Source of the DNA: a bacterium
GTDB taxonomy: Bacteria > Zixibacteria > MSB-5A5 > CAIYYT01
Length of the DNA: 64,000 nucleotides
Assembly (NCBI GenBank): GCA_016708315.1
Contig: JADJGC010000024.1
Location: 124,001-188,000, forward strand
Direction of reading: 5' to 3'
Shown here in pieces: positions 8,779 through 15,869 of this stretch; position 1 is the stretch's first letter, and the number at the start of each line of letters is the position of its first letter. A program made the position numbers and the translations under genes. A model generated the notes under the pieces. The model did no database searches. It was not told the DNA's origin and saw only the letters and a program-made list of their open reading frames with translations.

Positions 8779-9720
8779 CTATTGTTCAATTCGCGCTTGT
8801 CGCAACTGGGGAAATGCCGTTGTGATAAGCCCCCAGCGTAGTCCGCAATTGGATACCACGACCCGGTCCGCCTTTAGGTTTTCCAGCACAATCAGCACAA
8901 TGAGCGCCCCGGCAACAATGATGTCGGCGCGATCAGGATCAAACGGCATCAATTCGCGTCGTTCGGCGATTTCAAGGCCATTCAACCGGCTAATCGTGTT
9001 CTCTATCCAGATTCTTGAGAGTTGTACACCGTGGATGGTCTTCGGATTAAATATTTTCTGCTCAAGACTCACTGCCGCCAAAGTGGCCGCCGTACCGCCA
9101 ACCGCCACAACTTCGGTCTCAGCCTCGGTTGATTCGTATTTGCTCCACGCAGTTTGTAGCCCTGACAATACCCCTTCGATGTATGACCGTGCCGATTCCA
9201 GATTCGACCCAAATTTATCAGTAATACTGACCGCGCCGATAGGAAAACTCTGACTCCATTCGATCTGGTCGCCCTTGCCGAAAATCACTTCGCTCGATCC
9301 CCCGCCGACATCGATTACAACGCGCCTCTCCGCAATCTTGCTTAGTCCTGTTGAAGCCGCACGATACGATAGCTCCGCCTCGCGTTCGCCGGAAATGATC
9401 TGCATCTCCCAGCCGTAGCGACGAGTAATCTCTGCGGCCACTTCGCGGCCATTGCTTGCGTTGCGAAATACTTGTGTCCCGCAGGCAACTACCGATTCAA
9501 CTTGCTTTTCTTTGATTATTTCGGCGAATCTATCGAGCGCTGTAAACTGACGTGCGAGCGGTTCCCCAGCCATAGCCGCGCCACCGTGGGTTCCCGAAGA
9601 GAGTCTTGTTGAAGCCTTGGTATCAATCACGACTCTCGCGATACCATCATCGCCAAGTTCGAGAATGAGCAAAAGCGAAGAGTTGGAACCGATATCGATA
9701 GCAGCAAATCTTGGGTTCAC
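8779..9720 (-). CDS. Ppx/GppA family phosphatase
   Basis: This is an exopolyphosphatase/guanosine pentaphosphate phosphohydrolase family protein of 313 residues with the ASKHA fold. The phosphate-1 motif AAIDIGSNSSLLLIL is at the N terminus. The second glycine-rich motif VIDVGGGSSEVIF lies near residue 140, and VAVGGTAATLA occurs near 210. It is the short, two-domain form without the C-terminal HD extension of E. coli Ppx and GppA. It would hydrolyse polyphosphate, pppGpp or both; sequence does not decide which. It stands alone, with repeat-containing spacers on both sides. Confidence 0.9.
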   Translation of the reverse strand: MNPRFAAIDIGSNSSLLLILELGDDGIARVVIDTKASTRLSSGTHGGAAMAGEPLARQFTALDRFAEIIKEKQVESVVACGTQVFRNASNGREVAAEITRRYGWEMQIISGEREAELSYRAASTGLSKIAERRVVIDVGGGSSEVIFGKGDQIEWSQSFPIGAVSITDKFGSNLESARSYIEGVLSGLQTAWSKYESTEAETEVVAVGGTAATLAAVSLEQKIFNPKTIHGVQLSRIWIENTISRLNGLEIAERRELMPFDPDRADIIVAGALIVLIVLENLKADRVVVSNCGLRWGLITTAFPQLRQARIEQ

Positions 9721-9780
9721 TTCCCGAATTCCTTTTGGACAGCCGGTGCCCCACCGTCCTGGCCCGCTCTTGTCGGGCTT

Positions 9781-9929
9781 GGGGACTGTCGAAAAAGCCG
9801 CCTTGAATTGGGAATAGTCTCATCCATATCGCCGTCCTACATGTTAGTCATTCCCGCGAAAGCGGGAATCCAGCTTGGGTAATTGCCGGATTCGCACTGA
9901 TCGGAAAACCGCGAGTTTTTTCAACAGTC
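9781..9929. repeat. imperfect inverted repeat flanking a REP-like palindrome
   Basis: GGGACTGTCGAAAAAG at 9782-9797 is repeated in inverted form as TTTTTTCAACAGTCCC at 9914-9929 (14 of 16 positions match). The two arms enclose the palindrome at 9847-9873. The left side also carries GGTGCCCCACCG (9745-9756), which recurs in the repeats at 18.7 and 55.3 kb. It could be a small non-autonomous mobile element, but no target duplication was identified. Confidence 0.4.
9847..9873. repeat. REP-like palindrome, copy 1
   Basis: The core ATTCCCGCGAAAGCGGGAAT is an 8-bp perfect stem with a GAAA loop, flanked by GTC and CCAG. The exact reverse complement of all 27 bases occurs at 51551-51577, and a variant with compensating stem changes occurs at 18606-18632. 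Confidence 0.75.
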
Positions 9930-9974
9930 CCTTTGCGGTGGTCTCGCTACAGCCCCAGCGAGTTTACCTACCGT

Positions 9975-10958
9975 CTACTTCTTCAACTCTTTCGCGAACT
10001 TCTCCGTCAATGCCGGAACGATCTCGAACAAATCGCCGACGATTCCATATGTCGCGACATTGAAAATCGGCGCATCCGCGTCGCGATTAACGGCAACGAT
10101 GGTTCCCGAGGACTGCATACCGATGAGATGCTGAATCGCGCCCGAGATTCCCAGAGCGAAGTAGAGCTTGGGATTGACCGTGCGGCCGGTCTGTCCGACC
10201 TGATGCTTGTACTGAATCCACCCTGCGTCGACAACTGCGCGCGAAGCACCAACCGCTCCGCCCACGGCGTCTGCCAGGTCCTTGATGAGCTTGAAATTCG
10301 CTGGCTCCTTGAGGCCGCGACCGCCGGCTACAATGATGTCCGCTTCGGCAAGCGTAATCTCGCCGCCGCTGCCTGCCGCTCCGCTTTCAACCTGCAGCTT
10401 GCTCGTTGCCGAGCTTGCAAAAGCTTCGACAGTGCCGGTGCGCGACGGATTTGCGACTGCTTCGGCAAAGACCTTGGGACGCAGCGTCGCGATTTGCGGA
10501 GTCGATTTGAACTGTACCGTCAGATACACCTTGCCGCCAAACGCCGGACGCGTGACTGACAACTTGCCTTCGGCGTCGATATCAACCTGATTACAGTCTG
10601 CGGCGATCGAAACGCCAAGCTTCCCCGACACTCTTCCAAACAGCGACTTTCCGTAGACATTGGCAGTGCCGAGAACAATCTGCGGCGACTTGGCTTTGAT
10701 AACTTCACAGATGATCTGCGCATATGCGTCATCCTGGAATTGATCGAGGGACGGATTCTCAACGGTATAGCAAACATCTGCCCCGCAACTGATCGCGGTT
10801 TTCGCCAGCAACTCCGTGCCGCTGCCTATTACCAGCGCCGCGAGTTTGCCGCCAAGTTTGTCCGCGAGTTGACGCCCGGCAGTTAACGCTTCCAGCGACG
10901 CACCCAACAGCGCATTGCCCTTCTTCTGTGCGAATACTAATACCTTCAAGTCGCTCAT
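9975..10958 (-). CDS. etfA: electron transfer flavoprotein subunit alpha
   Basis: This is the alpha subunit of electron transfer flavoprotein, which holds FAD and passes electrons from acyl-CoA dehydrogenases or similar enzymes to a membrane acceptor. The 327 residues are close to the usual length. The N-terminal alpha/beta domain begins SDLKVLVFAQ. The C-terminal FAD-binding domain has the signature region ADIIVAGGRGLKEPANF near residue 210, and later VGQTGRTVNPKLYFALGISGAI, the conserved FAD-contacting loop. The partner gene etfB is not adjacent; it lies at 55.3-56.1 kb at the end of the fatty-acid operon. The gene ends 2 bases before the larC reading frame and is probably co-transcribed with larB, larC and dusB. 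Confidence 0.95.
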   Translation of the reverse strand: MSDLKVLVFAQKKGNALLGASLEALTAGRQLADKLGGKLAALVIGSGTELLAKTAISCGADVCYTVENPSLDQFQDDAYAQIICEVIKAKSPQIVLGTANVYGKSLFGRVSGKLGVSIAADCNQVDIDAEGKLSVTRPAFGGKVYLTVQFKSTPQIATLRPKVFAEAVANPSRTGTVEAFASSATSKLQVESGAAGSGGEITLAEADIIVAGGRGLKEPANFKLIKDLADAVGGAVGASRAVVDAGWIQYKHQVGQTGRTVNPKLYFALGISGAIQHLIGMQSSGTIVAVNRDADAPIFNVATYGIVGDLFEIVPALTEKFAKELKK

Positions 10959-10959
10959 C

Positions 10960-11943
10960 TCAATTCTCCTTTATCAGATTCGCCGCCATCACCGCCGCAT
11001 TGTATACTTTCACGAACGGCGCTTTCGCTTTCATGGCCGCGCTAACGACATCTTCATATTCCGGACTGAATTTACGAATATCGCCTCCGAAGTAGAACTT
11101 AATTTTTATCTCACCGAACTCAGTTTGGACGGTTTTGAACTCATATTTCAGCTTCCAACGCGATTCCGTTCTCAGCCGCACACCGGCAGTCGAGGACTCC
11201 CGCAATAGCACCCGCGCCAGAGCATCAGCCGTCGCCAGCTGGCCGATTACGGTCAACTTGTGCGCCGGACGGCTTTTCTTCATCAGTATCGAAGCAACAA
11301 ACACATCCAGCGCGCCGGTTTCGAACAGCCGCTGCTGAAGATGCCCCATTTGCTCCGGTGTAGCGTCGTCAATGTTGGTTTCGATGATCGTCACCGTATC
11401 GCTCTCGAATGCCCCGGCAGAGTCGCCGATAATCAGCCGCAGCAAATTCGGTCTGTCATCCAAGTCCATCGTACCTGCACCGTAACCGCTCTTCTCCACA
11501 ACCATCTCGTATCCGGGCGAGCATTCCGCCAGTTCGGCGATCAGTGCCGCACCGGTCGGCGTCGTCATTTCCCTGCCATTGTCGATGCGCTTAACCGGAA
11601 ATCCCTGCGCGATCTCAAGCGTCGCTGGCGCCGGCAATGGGATCATTCCATGCGCCGACTTGGTCATCCCGCTTCCCAGCAGAATCGCCGAAGAATACAA
11701 TCGCTCGATTCCCAGATGCTTCAACCCTGCAATCGTGCAGACAATATCACAAATCGCGTCAACAGCGCCGACCTCGTGAAAATGCACTTTCTCAATCGGT
11801 AGGTCGTGCATCTTCGCTTCGGCAACTCCAATGCGTTTGAACACCGCAACAGCCTTGGCGACGATTTCCTGATCGAGTTTTGAATTGTTGAGTATCTTTT
11901 CAATCGCCGCGAGATGGCGATGAGGCGGGCTGGTTTCTTCCGA
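10960..11943 (-). CDS. larC: LarC (nickel insertion protein), C-terminal part after an apparent frameshift
   Basis: This is the larger part of LarC, which uses CTP to insert nickel into the pincer cofactor of lactate racemase and related enzymes. The first ATG in this frame is at 11844, but family-like sequence (SPPHRHLAAIEKIL) continues upstream to about 11943. Further family features are KVHFHEVGAVDAICD, GSGMTKSAHGMIPLPAPAT and ETNIDDATPEQMG. The N-terminal 60 or so residues are in another frame (see the next entry). The two frames join by a -1 shift near 11943 (TTG AAT re-read as TCG GAA). A missing base, a true mutation or programmed frameshifting could explain it. LarC of Lactiplantibacillus plantarum is known to need programmed frameshifting, though at another place. 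Confidence 0.8.
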   Translation of the reverse strand, partial: SEETSPPHRHLAAIEKILNNSKLDQEIVAKAVAVFKRIGVAEAKMHDLPIEKVHFHEVGAVDAICDIVCTIAGLKHLGIERLYSSAILLGSGMTKSAHGMIPLPAPATLEIAQGFPVKRIDNGREMTTPTGAALIAELAECSPGYEMVVEKSGYGAGTMDLDDRPNLLRLIIGDSAGAFESDTVTIIETNIDDATPEQMGHLQQRLFETGALDVFVASILMKKSRPAHKLTVIGQLATADALARVLLRESSTAGVRLRTESRWKLKYEFKTVQTEFGEIKIKFYFGGDIRKFSPEYEDVVSAAMKAKAPFVKVYNAAVMAANLIKEN

Positions 11944-12131
11944 TTCAAATTCACAGCGATGCCGTGGAGCCCCTGCTTCTTCACGGAGGATGTCACGAGC
12001 TTCAGTCCGGGTATCCCCAGAAGGTCAATCTGCGATTGCAAAAAGTCAGCTCCGCATCCGGCATCGATAATCGCACCGACCAGCATATCGCCGGCGGCGC
12101 CGGAAAAGCAATCGAGATAGCCTATTTTCAT
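11721..12131 (-). CDS. larC: LarC, N-terminal fragment upstream of the frameshift
   Basis: This is the start of larC. The first 60 residues (MKIGYLDCFSGAAGDMLVGA onward) match the LarC N terminus, including the conserved FDCFSGxxGDM-like motif. After about 11943 the frame continues without family similarity to a stop at 11721, while the correct sequence carries on in the -1 frame. The ATG at 12131 overlaps the larB stop as ATGA. If the break is real, the product is a short non-functional peptide unless ribosomes shift. Confidence 0.75.
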   Translation of the reverse strand: MKIGYLDCFSGAAGDMLVGAIIDAGCGADFLQSQIDLLGIPGLKLVTSSVKKQGLHGIAVNLNRKKPARLIAISRRLKRYSTIQNSIRKSSPRLLRCSNALELPKRRCTTYRLRKCIFTRSALLTRFVILSARLQG

Positions 12132-12877
12132 CGCGAGCCGATTATCCTCAAAGCCGCCATTGCCGCGCCATATCCGTTATCGATGTTGACCACAGTCACT
12201 CCCGAAGCACATGAATTCAGCATCGCGAGAAGCGCCGCAATTCCGCCAAACGATGCGCCATACCCCACCGACGTCGGCACCGCTATGACCGGCACATCGA
12301 CCAAACCGCCAACCACCGACGGCAATGCGCCTTCCATCCCGGCGACCACGATTATGACCTTGGCGCGTTTCAATTTTTCGGAACCCGCAAATAAGCGGTG
12401 AATTCCAGCCACACCAGCGTCGTAGAACCGCTCAGGCACGTAGCCGAGCGCTTCACAAGTGATCGCCGCTTCCTCTGCGACTGAAACATCCGAGGTACCC
12501 GCACTAACGATTAGGACACCTGAGTTGGCTTTGGCTTTTGATTTTCGTATGAATGCTGCCTGCGCGTCCGGTGAGTAGTTGAGTGCCTTCAACGATTTCT
12601 TGACGGTCTGAAATTTCTTGTCGTCGATTCTGGTAATGAGAACATCACCCTCGCGCTGTACTATCTTCTTGGCAATTGCAGTAATCTGCGCCGCCGTTTT
12701 CCCCTGCGCGAAAATGACCTCTGGAAATCCGCAGCGCAGACTGCGGCCATGGTCAACCTTGGCAAATCCGAGATCTTCAAACTGTGTGGAATTGAGCTGT
12801 GCAAGCGCATCGGCGATGTTCACCTTGCCCCGCTTCACATTTTCGAGAAGTTTCGTTAACTCGGTACGGCTGGTCAT
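12128..12877 (-). CDS. larB: nickel pincer cofactor biosynthesis protein LarB
   Basis: LarB carboxylates nicotinic acid adenine dinucleotide at pyridinium C5 and hydrolyses the phosphoanhydride, the first step of nickel-pincer cofactor synthesis. The 249 residues fit the family. The C-terminal half resembles PurE-type AIR carboxylase: VSAGTSDVSVAEEAA near residue 125, then VAGMEGALPSVVGGL and AVPTSVGYG, with the glycine-rich end VVNIDNGYGAA. It overlaps dusB upstream and larC downstream, each by ATGA, so the three are translationally coupled. No larA or larE is present in the window. Confidence 0.93.
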   Translation of the reverse strand: MTSRTELTKLLENVKRGKVNIADALAQLNSTQFEDLGFAKVDHGRSLRCGFPEVIFAQGKTAAQITAIAKKIVQREGDVLITRIDDKKFQTVKKSLKALNYSPDAQAAFIRKSKAKANSGVLIVSAGTSDVSVAEEAAITCEALGYVPERFYDAGVAGIHRLFAGSEKLKRAKVIIVVAGMEGALPSVVGGLVDVPVIAVPTSVGYGASFGGIAALLAMLNSCASGVTVVNIDNGYGAAMAALRIIGSR

Positions 12878-13851
12878 GCCGCCTTTTCCTGAAGCTTGGT
12901 CAATGCCTCGGTGAGATATTTCTCAACTTCAGCAAAAGTGTCGACCTGGAACAACTGCTGGTCGATCCGCTTGCGGCCGCTGATGTACTGGTAGTACCAG
13001 CCAATCAATTTGCGCGCCCTGCGAATCCCCGGACCTTCACCAAACAGCTCCGTCATCTTCTTCACGTGTTCGAGACACACCAGGACACGCTCCTGATTTG
13101 TCGCCGGTGCTGCCGGATTGCCCGTCTCCAGAATTGATCTGATTTCGCGGAAAATGAACGGATTACCAAGCGATCCGGATGCAATCATCACTCCATCACA
13201 GCCCGTTTCCTTCAGCATGCGAATGGCGTCATCCGCCGTCCAGACATTGCCGTTGCCGATTACCGGAATCTTCACCGACTGCTTAAGCTCGGCAATGTGA
13301 TCCCAATGCGCTTCCGGCAGAAACATCTCCGACTGTGTGCGAGCATGAAGTGTGATGTATGCCGCTCCGCTCTGTTCGGCGATCTTTCCGATTTCGACGT
13401 AGTTGATCGATTTTTTGTCCCAACCGGAACGAATCTTGATCGAGAACGGAATCGAAATCCCCCTAACAGACTCTTCTATTATCTTACCAAGCAAAAGGGG
13501 TGTCTTGAGCAGGGCCGCTCCGCCATTCTTGTCGACAACCTTATGAACCGGACAACCGCAATTTAAATCCGCAGAGTTAAACCCTTGTTGTTCTACGACT
13601 TTCGCCGCATGTGCAACAGCTTCCGGCCTCGTTCCGAACAACTGACAACCGACATTGCTCTCGCCGTCGTAACGGCGCATCATATCCATTGTCCGGCCAT
13701 TGTCACGGATAAGTCCTTCCGAGGCAATCATTTCCGGAAACGTATAATCGGCTCCCATGCGTTTAACGATCGAACGGTAGGCAATGTCCGATACTCCGGC
13801 CAGCGGTGCCGCGAAAACAGCGGGTCTATCTCTCAAGTTTAGCGGTAGCAT
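12874..13851 (-). CDS. dusB: tRNA-dihydrouridine synthase (DusB-like)
   Basis: This FMN enzyme reduces uridines in the tRNA D-loop using NADPH. The 325 residues form a TIM barrel followed by a C-terminal helical domain. Diagnostic sequences are APLAGVSDIAYR at residue 15, the catalytic-cysteine motif NCGCPVHKVV near residue 97, KIRSGWDKKS near 140, THLHARTQ-like residues near 170 and VIGNGNV near 200. It is the first gene of the dusB-larB-larC-etfA run and is divergent from the FHA gene at 13983, so the 131-base spacer should hold both promoters. Confidence 0.93.
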   Translation of the reverse strand: MLPLNLRDRPAVFAAPLAGVSDIAYRSIVKRMGADYTFPEMIASEGLIRDNGRTMDMMRRYDGESNVGCQLFGTRPEAVAHAAKVVEQQGFNSADLNCGCPVHKVVDKNGGAALLKTPLLLGKIIEESVRGISIPFSIKIRSGWDKKSINYVEIGKIAEQSGAAYITLHARTQSEMFLPEAHWDHIAELKQSVKIPVIGNGNVWTADDAIRMLKETGCDGVMIASGSLGNPFIFREIRSILETGNPAAPATNQERVLVCLEHVKKMTELFGEGPGIRRARKLIGWYYQYISGRKRIDQQLFQVDTFAEVEKYLTEALTKLQEKAA

Positions 13852-13982
13852 ACCGAAAATATAATGGAATACGGGAAGAGCGGCAAGTCATTTGCAGAGA
13901 AGCAGAAAGCCGAGTGACACGGTTGCAGCCGCCCGATTTTGATATTGCTGGAAGTAAAATCAGTATATAAGGAGCGTCTTCG

Positions 13983-14444
13983 ATGCCGGAGATCATTGTC
14001 AAATTTGCAGACAAAGTCATCGAGCGTGTAGTAACCGAGAAGGATCATATCAGCATCGGTCGCACTTCCGACAATGACATTGTGTTGGACAACCGGGGCA
14101 TTTCGCGTCGGCATGCCCGTATCGACTTTGCCGACAACCAGCCGGAGCTTATCGATCTCGATAGCCTCAATGGCACATTCGTCAACCAGATGAAAGTCAT
14201 TCGCCAATTCTTGCACGACAATGACAAAATCACGATCGGCAAATTCGATCTCATTTTCTTTCAGGATTCGCAAACGTCCGCCAAGATGTCCGATATCGAG
14301 GAGACTGCGGTCCTGGATACAAAACGGCAAAGAGAAATGACGCAGGCAGTGAAGAGCAATCCGCTGGAGGACCTCATGGAGACCCGGCCGATTCCGATCC
14401 ACTCGCACGGCGACAGCAAGTCTGATAGAAAGGAGCATCACTAA
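13983..14444 (+). CDS. FHA domain protein
   Basis: This is a 153-residue cytoplasmic protein with one forkhead-associated phosphothreonine-binding domain at about residues 1-100. The key positions are all present: GRTSDND, SRRHARI and SLNGTFVN. A charged tail of about 50 residues follows, without recognisable features. AAGGAG lies 8 bases before the ATG. The next gene begins 1 base after the stop and has an almost identical FHA domain, so the two arose by tandem duplication. The kinase two genes further on could supply the phosphorylated partner. Confidence 0.9.
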   Translation: MPEIIVKFADKVIERVVTEKDHISIGRTSDNDIVLDNRGISRRHARIDFADNQPELIDLDSLNGTFVNQMKVIRQFLHDNDKITIGKFDLIFFQDSQTSAKMSDIEETAVLDTKRQREMTQAVKSNPLEDLMETRPIPIHSHGDSKSDRKEHH

Positions 14445-14445
14445 A

Positions 14446-15132
14446 ATGCCGGAAATCATCGTCAAATATGCTGACAAGGTCATCGAACGAGTGGTGACCG
14501 AGAAGGAGCGCATCTCCATCGGCCGTACTTCCGAAAACGACATCATTCTGGATAATCGCGGCGTTTCACGCAAACATGCGCAAATCGAGTTCTCCGACAA
14601 GGGCGCATTGATTATCGACAACGACAGCCTCAACGGCACCTTTGTCAATCATCGCAAAGTCAACGAGACCTATTTGCAGGATCACGACACGATTACCATC
14701 GGAAAGTTCGATCTGGTGTTCAATCAGGACTCTCAGCCGGCGCGCAAGATTTCCTACATGGACGGCACAATGGTGCTCAACACGCGCAAGCAGAAGGAAC
14801 TCGTCGATCAAGACACCGAAGATAAAGAAGTCGCTGCCGCAGCCGGCGGTACGGTGTTGCTGTCTCTCAGCGGTTCCGACAAGAAGAAGCTCCGCGTCAA
14901 CAACGAGACGACGACTCTCGGCAAATCCAGCTTCGCCAATGTTCAGGTGAAGGGATTCTGGGTTTCCAAGCTTCAGGCGAAGATCATTCGAGAAGGCGAA
15001 TCCTTTACGTTGATGAACATCGGCCACAGTGGCAAAACCAAAGTCAACGGCGAGGTCGTAACTTCGACAACTCTGAAGAACGGCGACATCATTGAGGTCG
15101 GTAAATCGGTATTCCGATTTATCGAAGGATAA
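14446..15132 (+). CDS. FHA domain protein with second, degenerate FHA domain
   Basis: This is a 228-residue protein. Its N-terminal FHA domain (about 1-100) is nearly identical to that of the preceding gene and keeps GRTSEND, SRKHAQI and SLNGTFVN. A second FHA-like fold lies at about 145-228 (TTLGKSSFANVQVKG, then VSKLQAKI and SGKTKVNG). Here the conserved Arg and His have been replaced by Lys and Gln, so it may no longer bind phosphothreonine. The middle linker is acidic (DQDTEDKEV). It is co-transcribed with the metallophosphoesterase that starts 2 bases later. Confidence 0.88.
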   Translation: MPEIIVKYADKVIERVVTEKERISIGRTSENDIILDNRGVSRKHAQIEFSDKGALIIDNDSLNGTFVNHRKVNETYLQDHDTITIGKFDLVFNQDSQPARKISYMDGTMVLNTRKQKELVDQDTEDKEVAAAAGGTVLLSLSGSDKKKLRVNNETTTLGKSSFANVQVKGFWVSKLQAKIIREGESFTLMNIGHSGKTKVNGEVVTSTTLKNGDIIEVGKSVFRFIEG

Positions 15133-15134
15133 GC

Positions 15135-15866
15135 ATGATCGTTGCGCTGATCTCTGACGTGCACGGCAACTTGGAAGCTTTGACGGCAGTTATGAAAGAC
15201 ATCAAGGACAACTCTGCGGCTGAAAAAGTCGTTTTCCTTGGCGATGCCGTCGGTTATGGCGCTAATCCAAACGAGGTCCTGGAAATTATCAGCTCTGAAT
15301 GTGAAACGAAACTGATGGGAAACCACGATTACTCTGCACTCGGATTGCTCGACGTAGCTGACTTCAACAGCTATGCACGCGACGCTATCGTCTACACTAC
15401 GAATGTGCTCAATCCTGAATCGATTGCCGCACTCTCGTCATTTCGTCTCACTGCCGAGTCCGCCAATGAACAGTATGTCCACGCTACTCCTGATGCTCCT
15501 TCGGCATGGAATTACTGCCTGACAATTCACGAAGCGGAAAAGCAGTTTCGCAGTTTCAAGAAGCGCATTTGCTTCCTCGGTCACTCGCATAAGCCGATCG
15601 TTTATGGTCATACATTCGCCGGCGAAACCTATACGATTCGACCGGAAGAAATCAAACTCGAACCGGAATCGCGCTACATCGTTAACATCGGATCGGTCGG
15701 ACAGCCGCGCGACGGCGATCCTCGATCCTGTTATGTGCTCTACGATTCCGATAACGATACACTTACATATCGCCGCATTGCCTATGATCTGGCAACGGCG
15801 CAGGCCAAGATGGCGGCGGCAAAATTGCCGGAATTTCTCATTGAACGACTCTCGAGCGGGAAATAA
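15135..15866 (+). CDS. calcineurin-like metallophosphoesterase
   Basis: This is a 243-residue phosphoesterase with the metal-binding blocks in order: SDVHGN (residue 7), GDAVGYG (near 36), MGNHDYSALG (near 62) and GHSHKP (near 150). It resembles the MJ0936/YfcE-type branch, which includes cAMP or diester phosphodiesterases and some phosphoprotein phosphatases. Its position between two FHA proteins and a Ser/Thr kinase makes a phosphoprotein phosphatase role plausible, but that is inference from context. It starts 2 bases after the FHA gene and ends 3 bases before the kinase gene. Confidence 0.88.
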   Translation: MIVALISDVHGNLEALTAVMKDIKDNSAAEKVVFLGDAVGYGANPNEVLEIISSECETKLMGNHDYSALGLLDVADFNSYARDAIVYTTNVLNPESIAALSSFRLTAESANEQYVHATPDAPSAWNYCLTIHEAEKQFRSFKKRICFLGHSHKPIVYGHTFAGETYTIRPEEIKLEPESRYIVNIGSVGQPRDGDPRSCYVLYDSDNDTLTYRRIAYDLATAQAKMAAAKLPEFLIERLSSGK

Positions 15867-15869
15867 AGT

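Noticed and set aside
9721..9974. CRISPR-like repeats in the spacer downstream of the Ppx/GppA start
   Set aside because: The palindromes are single copies without regular spacing; there are no cas genes in the window.
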